Positions 1-57,063 of a DNA stretch of 64,000 nucleotides are shown in pieces. The position numbers and the translations under genes are program-made. Source of the stretch: Periplaneta americana (Eukaryota; Arthropoda; Insecta; Blattodea; Blattidae); the NCBI RefSeq assembly GCF_040183065.1, contig NC_091127.1:109557834-109621833 (forward strand). The letters are read 5' to 3'. Under the pieces are notes generated by a model. It did not search any database. It had not been told where the DNA came from and was given only the letters and a program-made list of their open reading frames with translations. Within the stretch, counting starts at the first letter, position 1; every line of letters starts with the position of its first letter.

Positions 1-1044
1 TGGAGGATAATGAATTTAAATACTATTATAGTCACAATCATGCCATGGTATGAAAGAAAAATTTCACAACCTCGAGCGGGAATCGAACCTGCGACTTCCT
101 GTAATATGTCACATCAACGGACGTATATACGTCACCAAACATCGTAAGATGAAGGTTACAATGGAGGATAACTTCGTTGGTGGCTAAGTGTACAAAATAG
201 TTTTTTATCTTCCCCCTTTTAGAAGGAAACATCACAGCATCCCGTGCCATAGCTATGTGATTTAAGGAGTTTTGCCAAGGAAGAAAGTTTTTTCATGAAC
301 TTTCGAGCAGTGTATGGGACAGGTGCCCACTTAACATAGTGATAAATTTGAGGAGCTACAGTTAAACAGTAGTGGCATGCAATAGCATCGCAGTTAAGGC
401 ATTGTGTTACAAGTTGGAAAGTCGCAGTTTTGATTTCCGATGAAGTCAGGGATTTTACAATTTTTTTCCCTCCATTCTTGCCTATGTATCCATAAATTTT
501 CATCAATATTCCATTCTCCCATTATTGTGTTGACGTCCTGTATCCATGTAACAGGTTTCCCCCCCCCCCCCCCCTCCCATTCTAGTATTTTTCTTGGTGT
601 CCTTTCATCTGTCTTCCTGTTGGTGTGTTCGTACTATTCTAATAATTGTTTTTGTTTTATGAAATCTAAAATTAAACTCTGAACATCCATTTTTTTCTCT
701 AATAATCTCATTTCTAATTTTATTTTTCCTAGATATCTTTGAAGGACGTCTCCAAAAGTGAATTGCTCCTGCAATTAATTTTGTTCAGCACTGACAGAGA
801 GAAGAGTTTCTCCCAACCAGCACCAAGATGACCAGACGTCCAGTCTCGGTATTTACTAGTTTGTCCTGGTATCCCAGAAAGTTCTCGGGATGCGAAAATG
901 TCCTGGTTTCCTTGTACAGGTTGAAACAATGTTTCCTTGCACTGGTGAAAATGCTTTGAAAACGGTTTTATTTTCCCCTTGAAATGTAACGTGATTTACT
1001 GAAAATATGTCAGCAGCTCCATATAGGATCCAGAATTTCATGGC
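1..1044. other. Intergenic; no gene seen
   Basis: AT-rich DNA. Around 70-120 there is a tRNA-like B box on the minus strand (GCAGGTTCGATTCCC), perhaps a SINE relic. Poly-C lies at 558-575. The stretch 500-660 resembles the 3' end of a cockroach LINE in reverse orientation, too decayed to assign. Short open frames here show no family features. Confidence 0.4.
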
Positions 1045-1560
1045 ATGGTTGACACCTGCTCTGCTGTGAAAAATTTACTTGATAAATTAGATGAAGTGCA
1101 GCAGTGTACTACTTCATCTCAATTTGGAACTTATACTGATGCTTTTATCATTAATTGTGTGGAGTACATCAGAGATGGATCCAATATGATGAAAAGCTCA
1201 ACTTATTTGAATGGACAACTCTCAAGAAGAAATTAGTGCGGGATGAAGTAGAAAAGTGTATAAACAGTTTATCGGCAAAGTGTAAAGCACCATTAGAAAA
1301 TGTCAGTGAAAATTTGTTGTTTGATGACGTCACTCAATTATAAGAAACTACAGATATGGATCTGAGACAAAAGAATATGAAAAAAGAAATGCGACTGACA
1401 GGTGGAATTGTATTGCACGAAAATGTAAAGAAAACTATGTTACTTTGGACAACATTTTATTTGTTGAGTATTTGTTGTCTTTCAGGGAGCAATGCAAGTC
1501 TAGAACATGTTTCCAAAGTTATGAACATTTATTAGACGATCAAAATAACCATGCTTCCCT
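1045..1560 (+). pseudogene. Decayed coding remnant of unknown, probably transposon origin
   Basis: Two overlapping frames (1045-1236, then 1155-1343) continue one coding-like sequence across a frameshift near 1180. They read DKLDEVQQCTTSSQFGTYTD, then EWTTLKKKLVRDEVEKCINS. Composition looks coding (Lys/Glu/Leu-rich), unlike the surrounding DNA. A weaker continuation runs to about 1560, where a hAT-like MITE has inserted. I do not recognise the family. Confidence 0.35.
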
Positions 1561-1575
1561 AAATTTAGTTAAAAC

Positions 1576-2470
1576 CAGTGCTGTAGTTGGGCCGGTATGA
1601 GGTGGTACATCGTACCATCTAAAATAAAAACTCGCTGTTACCGTACCAGAAAAACATATAGACTCGGAAATATATTAATTATGTTTAAATAATCTTTTAA
1701 TATACTTTGAAATGGAGAATATTAGCTATTTGAAAAACATTTTGATTTTGATATCTGGCATAATCGTAGTGGCTGGCATCTCGTATTCTTTGCTTAAATG
1801 CTTGTCCATTCGTTGTTTTATTGAAAACCATGGTCTGGCACTTCAGGAGTAGGCTAGTTGTGATTTGTTAATTTCAAGCACCTAGGCTCGTTGATTTCAA
1901 GCTTGCATGCCGCTGTGTATTTCTATAAGTAATTAACGCTAACTTTATGCATGGAGCCTCAAGAAATCTGCTACACTGATTCGCTAATTTCAAAACTTGC
2001 ATAGATGCCTTCGCGTAACACTAATTTTATTATGTGGCGCCTCAAGAAATCTGCTGCACTGATTCGCTAATTTTAAAACTCGCTCAGGTGTAATGCTATA
2101 GTAGTTTGCTAGAGGAGGGAAATATAGTTACTTTTCGTGCATTCATGAATCTTGAGTCCAGTTACATATTATAGATTCCATTCCAATTTCAACTAAAGAA
2201 TGTGAATGAACATGAGATATCTGCACTAAGAAAAGGAATACTCTTTCAGTAAAAGAGTTCTAAGACTTTTGTTCCTAAAAAGTGTTGGGCCACCAGCGTC
2301 AGCGTTTAATTTCCTGCCTTATATGCAATTTTGGCTGCGATCTGGAAGGAGGTCTGCATGATGAAGAAGTAACCGTGGAAAAGAAGTGCAGTACGAGTCC
2401 ATACAGAGTCTAGTCTGACCAAGGAGGTTTCAACAATACCCCCTAAAATTTGTTTCAAACTACAGCACTC
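1576..2470. mobile_element. hAT-like non-autonomous element, 895 bp
   Basis: Flanked by a perfect 8-bp duplication GTTAAAAC (1568-1575 and 2471-2478). Termini are inverted: CAGTGCTGTAGTT at the left, and GAGTGCTGTAGTT when the right end is read inward. No transposase frame is visible inside, although tandem-like copies of a short unit (AAGAAATCTGCTGCACTGATTC type) occur at 1965-2075. TSD length and CAGNG-type ends follow the hAT pattern. Confidence 0.75.
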
Positions 2471-2607
2471 GTTAAAACAATAATTGTTACAACTCATTTT
2501 AATCTCTTGTCGACTTCTACACTTGGATACAAACTCAACAGAAAATATCACAAATTTATAATACTTAAAAGTACATGCAGCATACATGATTAAAGGGTTA
2601 TTAAAGG

Positions 2608-2735
2608 TTTTAATTGGGTTGTTTTACGACGTTCTGTCAACTGATATTATTATCTAACGTTTGAGCAAGACGAAATGAGTCCAGTGCCGAAAGTTACTCA
2701 GCATTTGCTCTTAATGGGTGGTAGGAAAACCCTGG

Positions 2736-2773
<38 letters not shown>

Positions 2774-2830
2774 CATCGGATAACTTGCTTGAACCAGAAT
2801 TTGAACCCGGGCTCGCTTGTTTAAAGAGAT
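2608..2830 (-). mobile_element. tRNA-derived SINE (GTGT/CCACCTGG family), decayed
   Basis: Minus-strand copy with the family landmarks TTTTACGACG near 2620, TTACTCAGCATTTGCTC near 2692, and a B-box-like AATTTGAACCCGGGC near 2800. It is interrupted by a 33-base poly-A tract (2739-2771). The tRNA-like head is truncated. Confidence 0.6.
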
Positions 2831-3497
2831 ATCAACTTCTTGTTTTAAGTTATGGTAACTTTTATGTATTGCTGTTGTTTCATTAGCATTAAATAGAGCA
2901 AATTTAATATTTTCATTTGTATTTATTTTATCACAATGACATAAATTTGCAGTTTTAATTGCCTGAATTTCAGTTTGTAAAATTTGTGTTTGATATCTCG
3001 CACCTAAGAAATGTCCCAGTCACCTTGACCATCATTAGGTGTATTAGATCGGACTTACAGGGAAGGCTGGTTACTGTGGCTCTAGGTAGAGATACCATGA
3101 GAGTTGCTGTAGCCAAAGATTGCCCACAAGGTGGAATACTTCCCTCCCCCCGCCCCATCCTATGGTGCCTAGTGGTCGATCAACTATTCGTCAGGCTCAA
3201 TGGAGAGGGTGCATGTCATATTTAAAGAAACAATTTAAAGGGTTTATTTGCAGAGATACCTCCAAGGGCAAATTTTATATGGGAAGTGCGTCAAGGTTGA
3301 TCTTAAGAGAGGAGAGAAATGATAGTTACGTCACAACAAATTGATATGCTGGTATAGGAAGATACAGACTATAATTAAACGATTTATGGCGACACTAATT
3401 GTTCAGTACTTACGCTTAAGTTGACTGCTGCATGTCCTCATCTTTCGTATTTGATTTAGGCATGTTACAGTGCACTACAATATACATGCGCAGAGCC

Positions 3498-3701
3498 CAG
3501 GGGCGTATTTTGCGGGCTACCGGGGCTACCGGCGGTAGCCCAAGGAAATTACAAAAGAAAAAGTTTATAATATAACATAATGTAATAATTTTGTATTATT
3601 AGTTTTACCATAGTAATTAAAATTAAAGTAATTGTTAGATATATTTTGTGTAATAATAGGGTCAGCGGTAGCCCAAACCCTTTAACCAGTATACGCCACT
3701 G
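3498..3701. mobile_element. hAT-like MITE, 204 bp
   Basis: Perfect 8-bp target duplication GCAGAGCC (3490-3497 and 3702-3709). Terminal inverted repeats read CAGGGGCGTATTTTG (left) and CAGTGGCGTATACTG (right, inward). Subterminal GGTAGCCC motifs occur at both ends. No coding capacity. Confidence 0.85.
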
Positions 3702-3719
3702 GCAGAGCCTCAAAGGTAA

Positions 3720-3964
3720 TTTTTTTTTTAGTTATTTAACGACGCTGTATCAACTACTATGTTATTTACGTCGATGAGATTGGTGACAGCAAGATGGTAT
3801 TTGGCGAGATGAGGCCGAGGATTCGTCATATATTACTGGTATGGTTGGGGAAAACCTCGGAAAAAACCCAACCAGGTAATCAGCCCAAATGGGGATCGAA
3901 CCCGCGCCCGAGCGCAACTTCAGAACGGCAGGCAAGTGCCTTAACCGACTGAGCCACATCAGTG
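3720..3964 (-). mobile_element. tRNA-derived SINE (CACCGGCGTAGCTC family), full length
   Basis: Perfect 13-bp target duplication GCCTCAAAGGTAA (3707-3719 and 3965-3977). On the minus strand it starts with a tRNA-like head (A box near GGCTCAGTCGGTTAAGG, B box GGGTTCGATCCCC), then the body ...AACCAGGTAATC region and an A-rich tail after GCGTCGTTAAATAAC. It is inserted just beyond the 204-bp hAT-like MITE. Confidence 0.9.
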
Positions 3965-4204
3965 GCCTCAAAGGTAAATCTTCGTCTGTTGTGACCTAAA
4001 CATTTGTTTGTATTGTGAAAAGTCCGTTTCACATCACGCGACTTGATAGGAGCAAGTCGAAAATATACCTAAAATCATTATTGTCCAAATTAAACACTCC
4101 AGGTGTTTCGGCAGTCTGTTCACCTACTAACACTTCGTTTATTTTACATAATGTTGAATATCCAACATTTTACATAGAACAGTGTTCAACTTTTGCTTTA
4201 AGCA

Positions 4205-5110
4205 TTCAGTGATTGGTGATGCTGGTGCCTGATTCAATCCTTCAGCCAACTTAACTACTATTACAGCTTCAGTCAGCTCTACATCTGAGGTTTGTAAACA
4301 TTGCAGCGTCTTGGACACATGCTCAAAATTCTGTTATATGAAATCCAATTGTTTTTGCACATCTGTCAAATCTAGAGATTCTACATTTCTGACCCAAGCA
4401 CATTAAGAATGGCATTGTATAATCTAGCATAGAAAAGATCTGCATCAATCCAAGTTCCCCATCGAGTTGTGATGGGCCATGGGGTAGAGGAACATTGGGT
4501 GCTAAGTCTTTTAAATGTGTTAACTCCTGATGGGCCTCTAAGAATATTTTCTTACAATTTGATATAATCTATCTACATCACTTAGGGATGCTCGTATTTC
4601 TTCAGCCACTCTGTGGAATCCATGTGCAAGACATGTTAGATACGTGTATAATTTTTTAGTATTTCGATTTAATTCATGTTTTGGCTGCTTTTACCATATA
4701 TGCCGCCGCATCCATCACAAAGAGAAGCACATTCTTATGCTTGACACCAGTTGGCCACAAAAGAATCATGGAATCCTAGAAAACACATTGATGAGTAATT
4801 TACTTCATCTAACACTTCACTTGTCAATAAAAGGTTTTTCCCTGGTTCTTCAGGCAAATGAACTCCGACAATCACATTGGTCACAAATCTGCCAGCAGAA
4901 TCCTGAGATTCATCTACAGAAATCCAGATCTTGTTGTTTCCTACATACTGCCTGCCATTACAGTTTATTCATAGAACTTGTCTAAAAAATGTCGCAATGT
5001 TGTCACTGAAGGTAATTGTTTCTTTGTATATGTTTACATGAATGCTTTAAATTTAGAATTATTCGCTTTATTGAACGGCATATTCACAGCAACCATCATT
5101 TCATAAAGAT
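4205..5110 (-). pseudogene. Degenerate hAT-family transposase
   Basis: Minus-strand reading in shifted frames recovers transposase-like blocks: NKIWISVDESQDSAGRFVTN (DDE-type first Asp context), LLLTSEVLDEVNYSS, FLGFHDSFVANW, then HVLHMDS..EWLKK and RWGTWIDADLFYARLYN near the C-terminal side. This order matches hAT transposases of the CGGBP1-like type as I recall them. Many stops and frameshifts make it inactive. It could be an autonomous relative of the MITEs nearby, but termini were not identified. Confidence 0.55.
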
Positions 5111-5111
5111 C

Positions 5112-5280
5112 TAACAAGCAAACATTCTCATGGGGGTAGATAAAAAAGTTAATTTTTCTTCTTCCACCATGATAATAATGTCAAAACAAGTGCTTGTACA
5201 AATTTTGACCACTCGAGCCCAATTACGAGCGCCATAAAAATAAGTTTCCCTGGGGCCATTTATAGAAAGAAAACACAATT
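5112..5280 (+). repeat. Terminal-repeat fragment shared with 23750-24370
   Basis: The stretch from CAAGCAAACATTCTCATGGG through TCCACCATGATAATAATGTC and TTTTGACCACTCGAGCCC closely matches both arms of the inverted element at 23750-24370. This is a solo arm. Confidence 0.65.
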
Positions 5281-5468
5281 TCACGCCTCACGCATGTTCG
5301 TTTCTTATCCAATACTGATCCAGTTGTACGAAATTTCTTCACTAAACTGTAAATCATTGCTTTAGAAGGCTCTGGCGAATCAGGGAATGACTGATGGAAG
5401 TTCGTTACAACTGCACTCTTTACTTTTTGAGAAACAATAGTTCGCCTCTCATTATTCACAGAGAGCAA
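5223..5468 (-). pseudogene. HTH N-terminal fragment of a mariner-like transposase
   Basis: An 81-codon minus frame begins MLSVNNERRTIVSQKVKSAV and contains FPDSPEPSKAMIYSLVKKFR followed by TGSVLDKKRT. That is the pattern of the helix-turn-helix (DUF4817-type) start of DDE transposases abundant in insects. It runs into terminal-repeat sequence and has no catalytic part. Confidence 0.5.
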
Positions 5469-5480
5469 CGCCTACAGCGG

Positions 5481-6226
5481 CAAGAAGAACTAGTTTCGAT
5501 GTGTCTCTCATAAACGGGGATGTGAAATCGAAGTACCTGCTACTGGATGAAAATAAAATGATAAATTATTAATTCTGTTAATTATCAACACTTGATACAA
5601 CTTTCTTATTAACTTAGTTAAAAAAAATAAATGACATCTCAGCTATATAGTAGACTATATACTAAAGCTAACTTCGCAATACATAATAAACAATTTACTC
5701 ACTACTTTAAAAACAGTTACTTTCTTTACAAAGAATAAATTTCTTCCTTGCCCCTTCAAGCTACGTAGCCAGTGGAGACATTTTAAAACTACAGGGTTCT
5801 CCATATAGGATGCTTCCCTTACACCACAAGCTCAGCGGAATTTCCTGTTCATATACCTCGCATAGTTACTGCAAAATCGGCAGTCGTTTCTATAGTAGTT
5901 ACTTTAGTCTTTACCTGTTTAATGGGAAAAATGTATAAACAACTTAAAAATGAATACAAATGCACCTTACCTCTATCACGAGAGATGTTCAAAGTGTCCT
6001 CCTTCCATTTCAAAACACTTCTGACGTCTCTGAAGATTTGTCTGGATTACTTGATTAATCCGTCCTTGAGAAATGTTCCAATACATTTCAATGATGTACG
6101 AATTCGTGAGACATATTTTAATATACAGTAGTTCACAACCCATTCAATGCTGATATACTGGTAGGTCTACCAGTATATACAGCTCAATCGAAATTTCAGA
6201 TGGAATTGCTGCAACTTAAATGTGAC
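5481..6226. other. Intergenic; possible transposase 3' relic
   Basis: No intact gene. The minus strand of 5970-6110 reads like the C-terminal end of a DUF4817-type transposase (ISQIIQTNLQRRQKCFEMEG), in decayed form. Confidence 0.35.
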
Positions 6227-6230
6227 TTAA

Positions 6231-6905
6231 GGGGTTAGGTACAGCTTACAGCAGTAAAATTTTGGAAATATTCAACATTCTTTTTTACTCCATTACTGTA
6301 TCTTTTACAATAATGAAAATTAGTATGTATGAAACACTGTCCTTCTGCTATATGAAAAAAATAAATTCAGTTCTCTGTGCAGTGATGAAGTGTTTTCCAC
6401 ATAACTCAAAAACTATCCAACATTCTGTGATGAAATTTTTTTATGTATTTATGCATGTCATATCTACAATATGATGCAAGATCACTTCTACACCTTTGAT
6501 AGGTTGTCTGACAAAAAATGAACTCATTTAAAAATGGTATTTTCTTCTAACACAAAATAAAAAAAAATATTATTTATTAAGGAATGTAGTTGAAAGAGCA
6601 AGATATTGTAAACATGAGTTTCAGCAATAAAATAAAAGAAAGAGAACATGAAAAAGCTAACAAGTTTATGAGTTATGAGGGAAACACTTCATCATTGCAC
6701 AGTGAACTACCACCATTATGAATTTTGAAGAAAAAAATATAAATAACTTTTTTTTAAATCTTAATTTTTTTTTTTTTTTTTCATATAGCAGAAGGACAGT
6801 GTTTTACACATACCAATTTTCATTATTGTACAAGATACAGTAATGGAGGTAAAAAAATGTTGAATATTTCCAAAAATTTTACTGCTGTAAACTGCACCAA
6901 ACTCC
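6231..6905. mobile_element. Long-inverted-repeat (foldback) element flanked by TTAA, about 675 bp
   Basis: Arms 6231-6362 and 6776-6905 are inverted copies (left GGGGTTAGGTACAGC; right, inward, GGAGTTTGGTGCAG). Inner segments 6366-6411 and 6655-6708 also pair. TTAA flanks both ends (6227-6230, 6906-6909), a piggyBac-type target, but the tips do not match canonical piggyBac ends. No transposase. Confidence 0.65.
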
Positions 6906-6909
6906 TTAA

Positions 6910-7716
6910 GTTAAATCATTAAACGCATCAATTTTGTACATATCCTATACAGTTTCGTTTTAATTTATATAAAAATTTATTTCACCTATTTTATTCGGTC
7001 AATTTCGCCATTGCGCCAAGTTTCAAAGAAAGGAGACGCAGTGGTACTCAAAACATAGACTACATTTTTTCCACTACACCTTCCCTCCAACACACGAAGT
7101 GCAAAATGCCTATACTTGCCTTAGACAACCCTATTTGCTAGAATCCATGCTTCGGCTCCCGTGTTAGCTCTTTTGTGGCCAGCCATCGTGAATCATTAAG
7201 ATTCCATCTCAGAAGCGTCCATTTCTGCAGTCGGCCATTGTGAGTGGATTATATATTCTGTCAGAGTCTAAAGCAGGAGTTACGCATCTTTCTGTGGTTG
7301 GTTAGTACCGAGAATCATCAAGAGAGCAGACCTGAGGGTTGATAGTAGAAGGGCTTCTGCACCTTTATTTTCGCCTTTCGAAAACTCTCTTGTCAAGGCA
7401 AACCTTTTAGGCATACGCTATTTACTACTTCCCAACATTCCTGTTTCGTCTATCAATGAACGATTAGTTGGTCACTCATCAGATTATAGACCTATAATGT
7501 AAAAAACCACCGTTGAACTAACAGACATATTTTCCATTTCTTCCCTTCCACATCAACACCAAACTTCCCAACATTCTTGTCCATGACATTTCCGTTTCTC
7601 CTCACCATCCCGACTATTCCTGGCGACTGAGTCATGACAAGAACATGCGTTAAAGGTTAAGGCAATTTGTAGCTTCTCTGTACCCAAACAACAGCAAAGT
7701 TCAATTACAAAAAGTG
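6910..7716. other. Intergenic; nothing recognised
   Basis: AT-rich unique-looking sequence between the foldback element and the katanin 3' end. The small open frames have no recognisable features. Confidence 0.5.
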
Positions 7717-7722
7717 TTTATT
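7717..7722 (-). terminator. Candidate polyadenylation signal of the katanin-like gene
   Basis: AATAAA on the minus strand, about 220 bases after the stop codon. It implies a short 3' UTR spanning roughly 7700-7942. Hexamers like this are common in AT-rich DNA, so only its position supports it. Confidence 0.45.
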
Positions 7723-7942
7723 ATCTAATAAAATGATCATTACGTACATATGTCACAGGGTATGAAACATGTCACAACTTGACAATTTCTCTTTACAGCC
7801 AGACACTCCACAACTGTGCTATGTGGATGCTTATGGCTATGCTATAGAGACATCACAACCTAATTATCCCACAGGACCATGATATGAACTGATATTGTCA
7901 TGCATGCTGGACCCGTGGTTGTCGACAGTATACCAACTCATT

Positions 7943-54381
<46,439 letters not shown>

Positions 54382-54469
54382 GCTTGCTCTGCAATTGCAC
54401 ACATAAACATACACGACAAGCGGCGAACAGAGACTGCAAGCGACCAGCGAAACCGCTCACCGCTGGATT

Positions 54470-54565
54470 CTATTGACTGACATCTCCGGAGCTCCTAGGA
54501 GACAATGACGTCATCACGCGGCAACAGCCGCGCATCGCGACGCGCTGTTTGTACCTATTTAAACG
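54470..54565 (-). promoter_or_regulatory. Candidate CpG-rich core promoter of the MIT-less katanin isoform
   Basis: A CpG-rich patch about 100-180 bases upstream of the ATG stands out from the AT-rich surroundings. It holds a palindromic CRE-type site TGACGTCA (54506-54513), an arthropod-type initiator TCAGTC on the minus strand (54475-54480) about 30 bases closer to the gene, and an AT-rich TTTAAATA (54556-54563) further upstream. Motif spacing is suggestive but the TATA-like site is too distant for a canonical role. Confidence 0.4.
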
Positions 54566-55050
54566 TGCTTTTAAAATGACATTTTATTGCAACGCTTCCT
54601 GTATTGATTCTTCATAAAATATACTGTACCTAGTTACTGAAATTTCTCTGCCGACAGTATAAAAGTAAGTTTGGTCACAAACTTCAATATATCCAGTTCA
54701 CATGTGGCCCACCGATAATTTAATTCTAGCCCACAGAACAAATATTAGTGAGCAGAAAAAAAAATAATCATTCAGATGAAGTAGTTACATGATATCATGT
54801 GATTTCGAAAAATATAAAATTAGACTGCAAACTTTCAACTTTTTTGCAAATACATCTTACCAACATAAGTGACTGAACAAATACAATGCCCTGAGATGGG
54901 TCACAATAACCAATTAGAGAGAAAGATTTGTTAAATCATCAGCCCTCCAGTACGGATGTCCACAAGGATCCTGAATACAGAACAATTTTTTTAAGTCGTT
55001 AGTAATTAAAAAAAAAATGCTAAATTTTGAATTTGGGAATCGCTTGATGC
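54566..55050. other. Upstream flank; nothing recognised
   Basis: AT-rich DNA beyond the candidate promoter. Confidence 0.45.
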
Positions 55051-55054
55051 CAAA

Positions 55055-55165
55055 ACCCTGGTTGGAATAAGTTACCTGGTTGAGGTTTTCCCGAGGTTCT
55101 CAATCAATTGAAGTCGAAATCTTGAGAAGCTTTCGGTGTTGCGCCTTACGCTTATTTTGCTATCA
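55055..55165 (+). mobile_element. Decayed SINE fragment (CCACCTGG family)
   Basis: AAGTTACCTGGTTGAGGTTTTCCC and the following TTTCGGTGTTGCGCC block match the SINE body; head and tail lost. Confidence 0.6.
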
Positions 55166-55264
55166 TTTATTTACATATCATTATCAAAGAACGGGTTAAG
55201 TTCATAGTGCAGCATGCTGTATTCATACAAGAGTGCTACCGTTCGGCGACAAATATTCATAGAA

Positions 55265-55345
55265 CAGGAGTGATAAGCACAATAAGCCGCAGGCTGATAT
55301 AAAAGTCTTCGGGCTCCTCCCTCGTAAAAGGGGAAAAATAAAACC
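55265..55345 (-). repeat. Dispersed repeat (ACACAATAAGCC family)
   Basis: AAGCACAATAAGCCGCAGGC and GTCTTCGGGCTCCTCCCTCG, as at 10560-10665 in diverged form. Confidence 0.4.
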
Positions 55346-55349
55346 ATCA

Positions 55350-56128
55350 ACTGGCAGGTATATTTTGTCCATTATATTTAAATTCCGTAAGAAAGGGAGA
55401 GGCTTCCTTTCTTGGTCATATGTCAATCTTCCTCATTTCAGTATGAATTAATTCTTTGGAAAGCTTTCCGAGAAGTGTACCGATTCCACTGAGAGGAGCG
55501 AATTACATTTCTTTTATATTAGAGACGAGATTCGCTCTGATAATGGTATGGTTATTAAAATTACCAATAAGCCAATCAAGAGCAACAATTTTGTGACAAA
55601 TTAGCAAAACAATACAGTATGAAATCAATTACAGTTGATACGGATTAGTAACTATTTACACAGGAAAGTGAAAGATTAATAGTTCGAACTCTAGGCATTT
55701 ATTTTCAAGATTTATTATTAATATCGTTCAATAAATTTTAGAATAGAAAATTTGGGCGATAATCGCGAGCAAAAAAAAAAAAAAATGAATGGCCAGATAA
55801 ATATTAATTGCCAGTTGTGTCACCGAGAAAAGATGCTGTTCCATTATGTAATTGTGTAATGAAATTTATGGTTCGTAAAGAATACATTTAGGCCATCAGA
55901 CGGTACTTTGAAATACAGTAAAACATCCATGTTTCAACGTCGCATTTGCACCAGGATATGAATTATGTTGTATGAAACTGTTCAACGTAAGTGCTAGTTA
56001 CTCCAGATCATCATCTTTCATGCAAATATATTTCATCACAAGAAATTGTTACACTGCAGAGTTGCTTGGATTCTACCACGATATACCTATCAAACCGTTC
56101 TTCGATTGTGTTGCTTCGTTGGAGGTTT
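55350..56128. other. Upstream flank; nothing recognised
   Basis: AT-rich DNA without landmarks. Confidence 0.45.
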
Positions 56129-56136
56129 GTGATGAC

Positions 56137-56747
56137 TAGAAACGAGAATTTCATGCACTATAAAATCCCAAAATATGCCTGCATTCATGCACTATCGAAC
56201 TATGAAACATGCACGATCAAAGCAAAAAATACATTGAAATATGCACTTTCATTTTCGTTTCAAATCTCTTATTTCATTTTTTTTGCACAGTTAAGAAGTA
56301 ATAATATTTCTAAATTGGTTTCTGGGATGTTCCTGCGCTTGTCAGTCAATATAGGCAGAGAATGACCTCTCTATATTTCAAGAAGTTATGGGTGCAAACT
56401 TGAATGAATCTTTTCCTGTTATTTAGTTTTTTTTTCTTTTCTTTCTTCAATTCTTATTCCTGAGGTTAAAACGAAAATCGAGAAGCTGAGGTGTTCACTC
56501 AAAACCATTAAAACATGCATTTAAACTGAATATAATGTATATTCTGTGCATGATTAAGCTAAAAATTGCTTAAAAATGCATTATGCATGTTTTTATCCCC
56601 AAAAAGGTCAAAACATGTAAATATGAAGGAAAAAAGTACATATATTTGGAACCGGAAAGTAATGAAATGGATAAGGTAGGCTACTAAGTTTGAGCTATGT
56701 CCTATGTTCCTATTAAAACATGCATTTGCATGGAATTCTCGTCTCTA
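56137..56747. mobile_element. hAT-like non-autonomous element, 611 bp
   Basis: Perfect 8-bp target duplication GTGATGAC (56129-56136 and 56748-56755). Tips TAGAAACGAGAATTTCATGC and, inward, TAGAGACGAGAATTCCATGC. AAACATGCA-type motifs recur inside. No intact frame for a transposase. Confidence 0.9.
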
Positions 56748-56755
56748 GTGATGAC

Positions 56756-57055
56756 TAAGGTTCGGATAAAGTAGCGGTATCAGGATAGGTTGTACAGCTA
56801 TGTAGGATAGGGCCTTGACTTGCTTCTGACTAAGTAAGCACTACCCCCTCCCACTAGCTAAAACTCTACCTGCTGGGAAGAGTACTCCCCCCTTCCTAGC
56901 TAAAACATCAGTGCATGGACTGTACAGCGATAGGAACTGAATATACGTCGTCACTACTGTCGGCTGGGGGACACGCGACAACTAGTTAATGTTTGTAAAC
57001 AAAACGCAAGGACCAAGTATGCCTATCCTGATCTAGCTAATTTATCCGAACCTTA
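56756..57055. mobile_element. hAT-like MITE, 300 bp
   Basis: Tips TAAGGTTCGGATAAA at both ends, with CAGGATAGG / CCTATCCTG continuing the arms. The flanking 8-mers GTGATGAC (56748-56755) and GCGGTGAC (57056-57063) match at six of eight. It directly abuts the 611-bp element. Confidence 0.75.
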
Positions 57056-57063
57056 GCGGTGAC

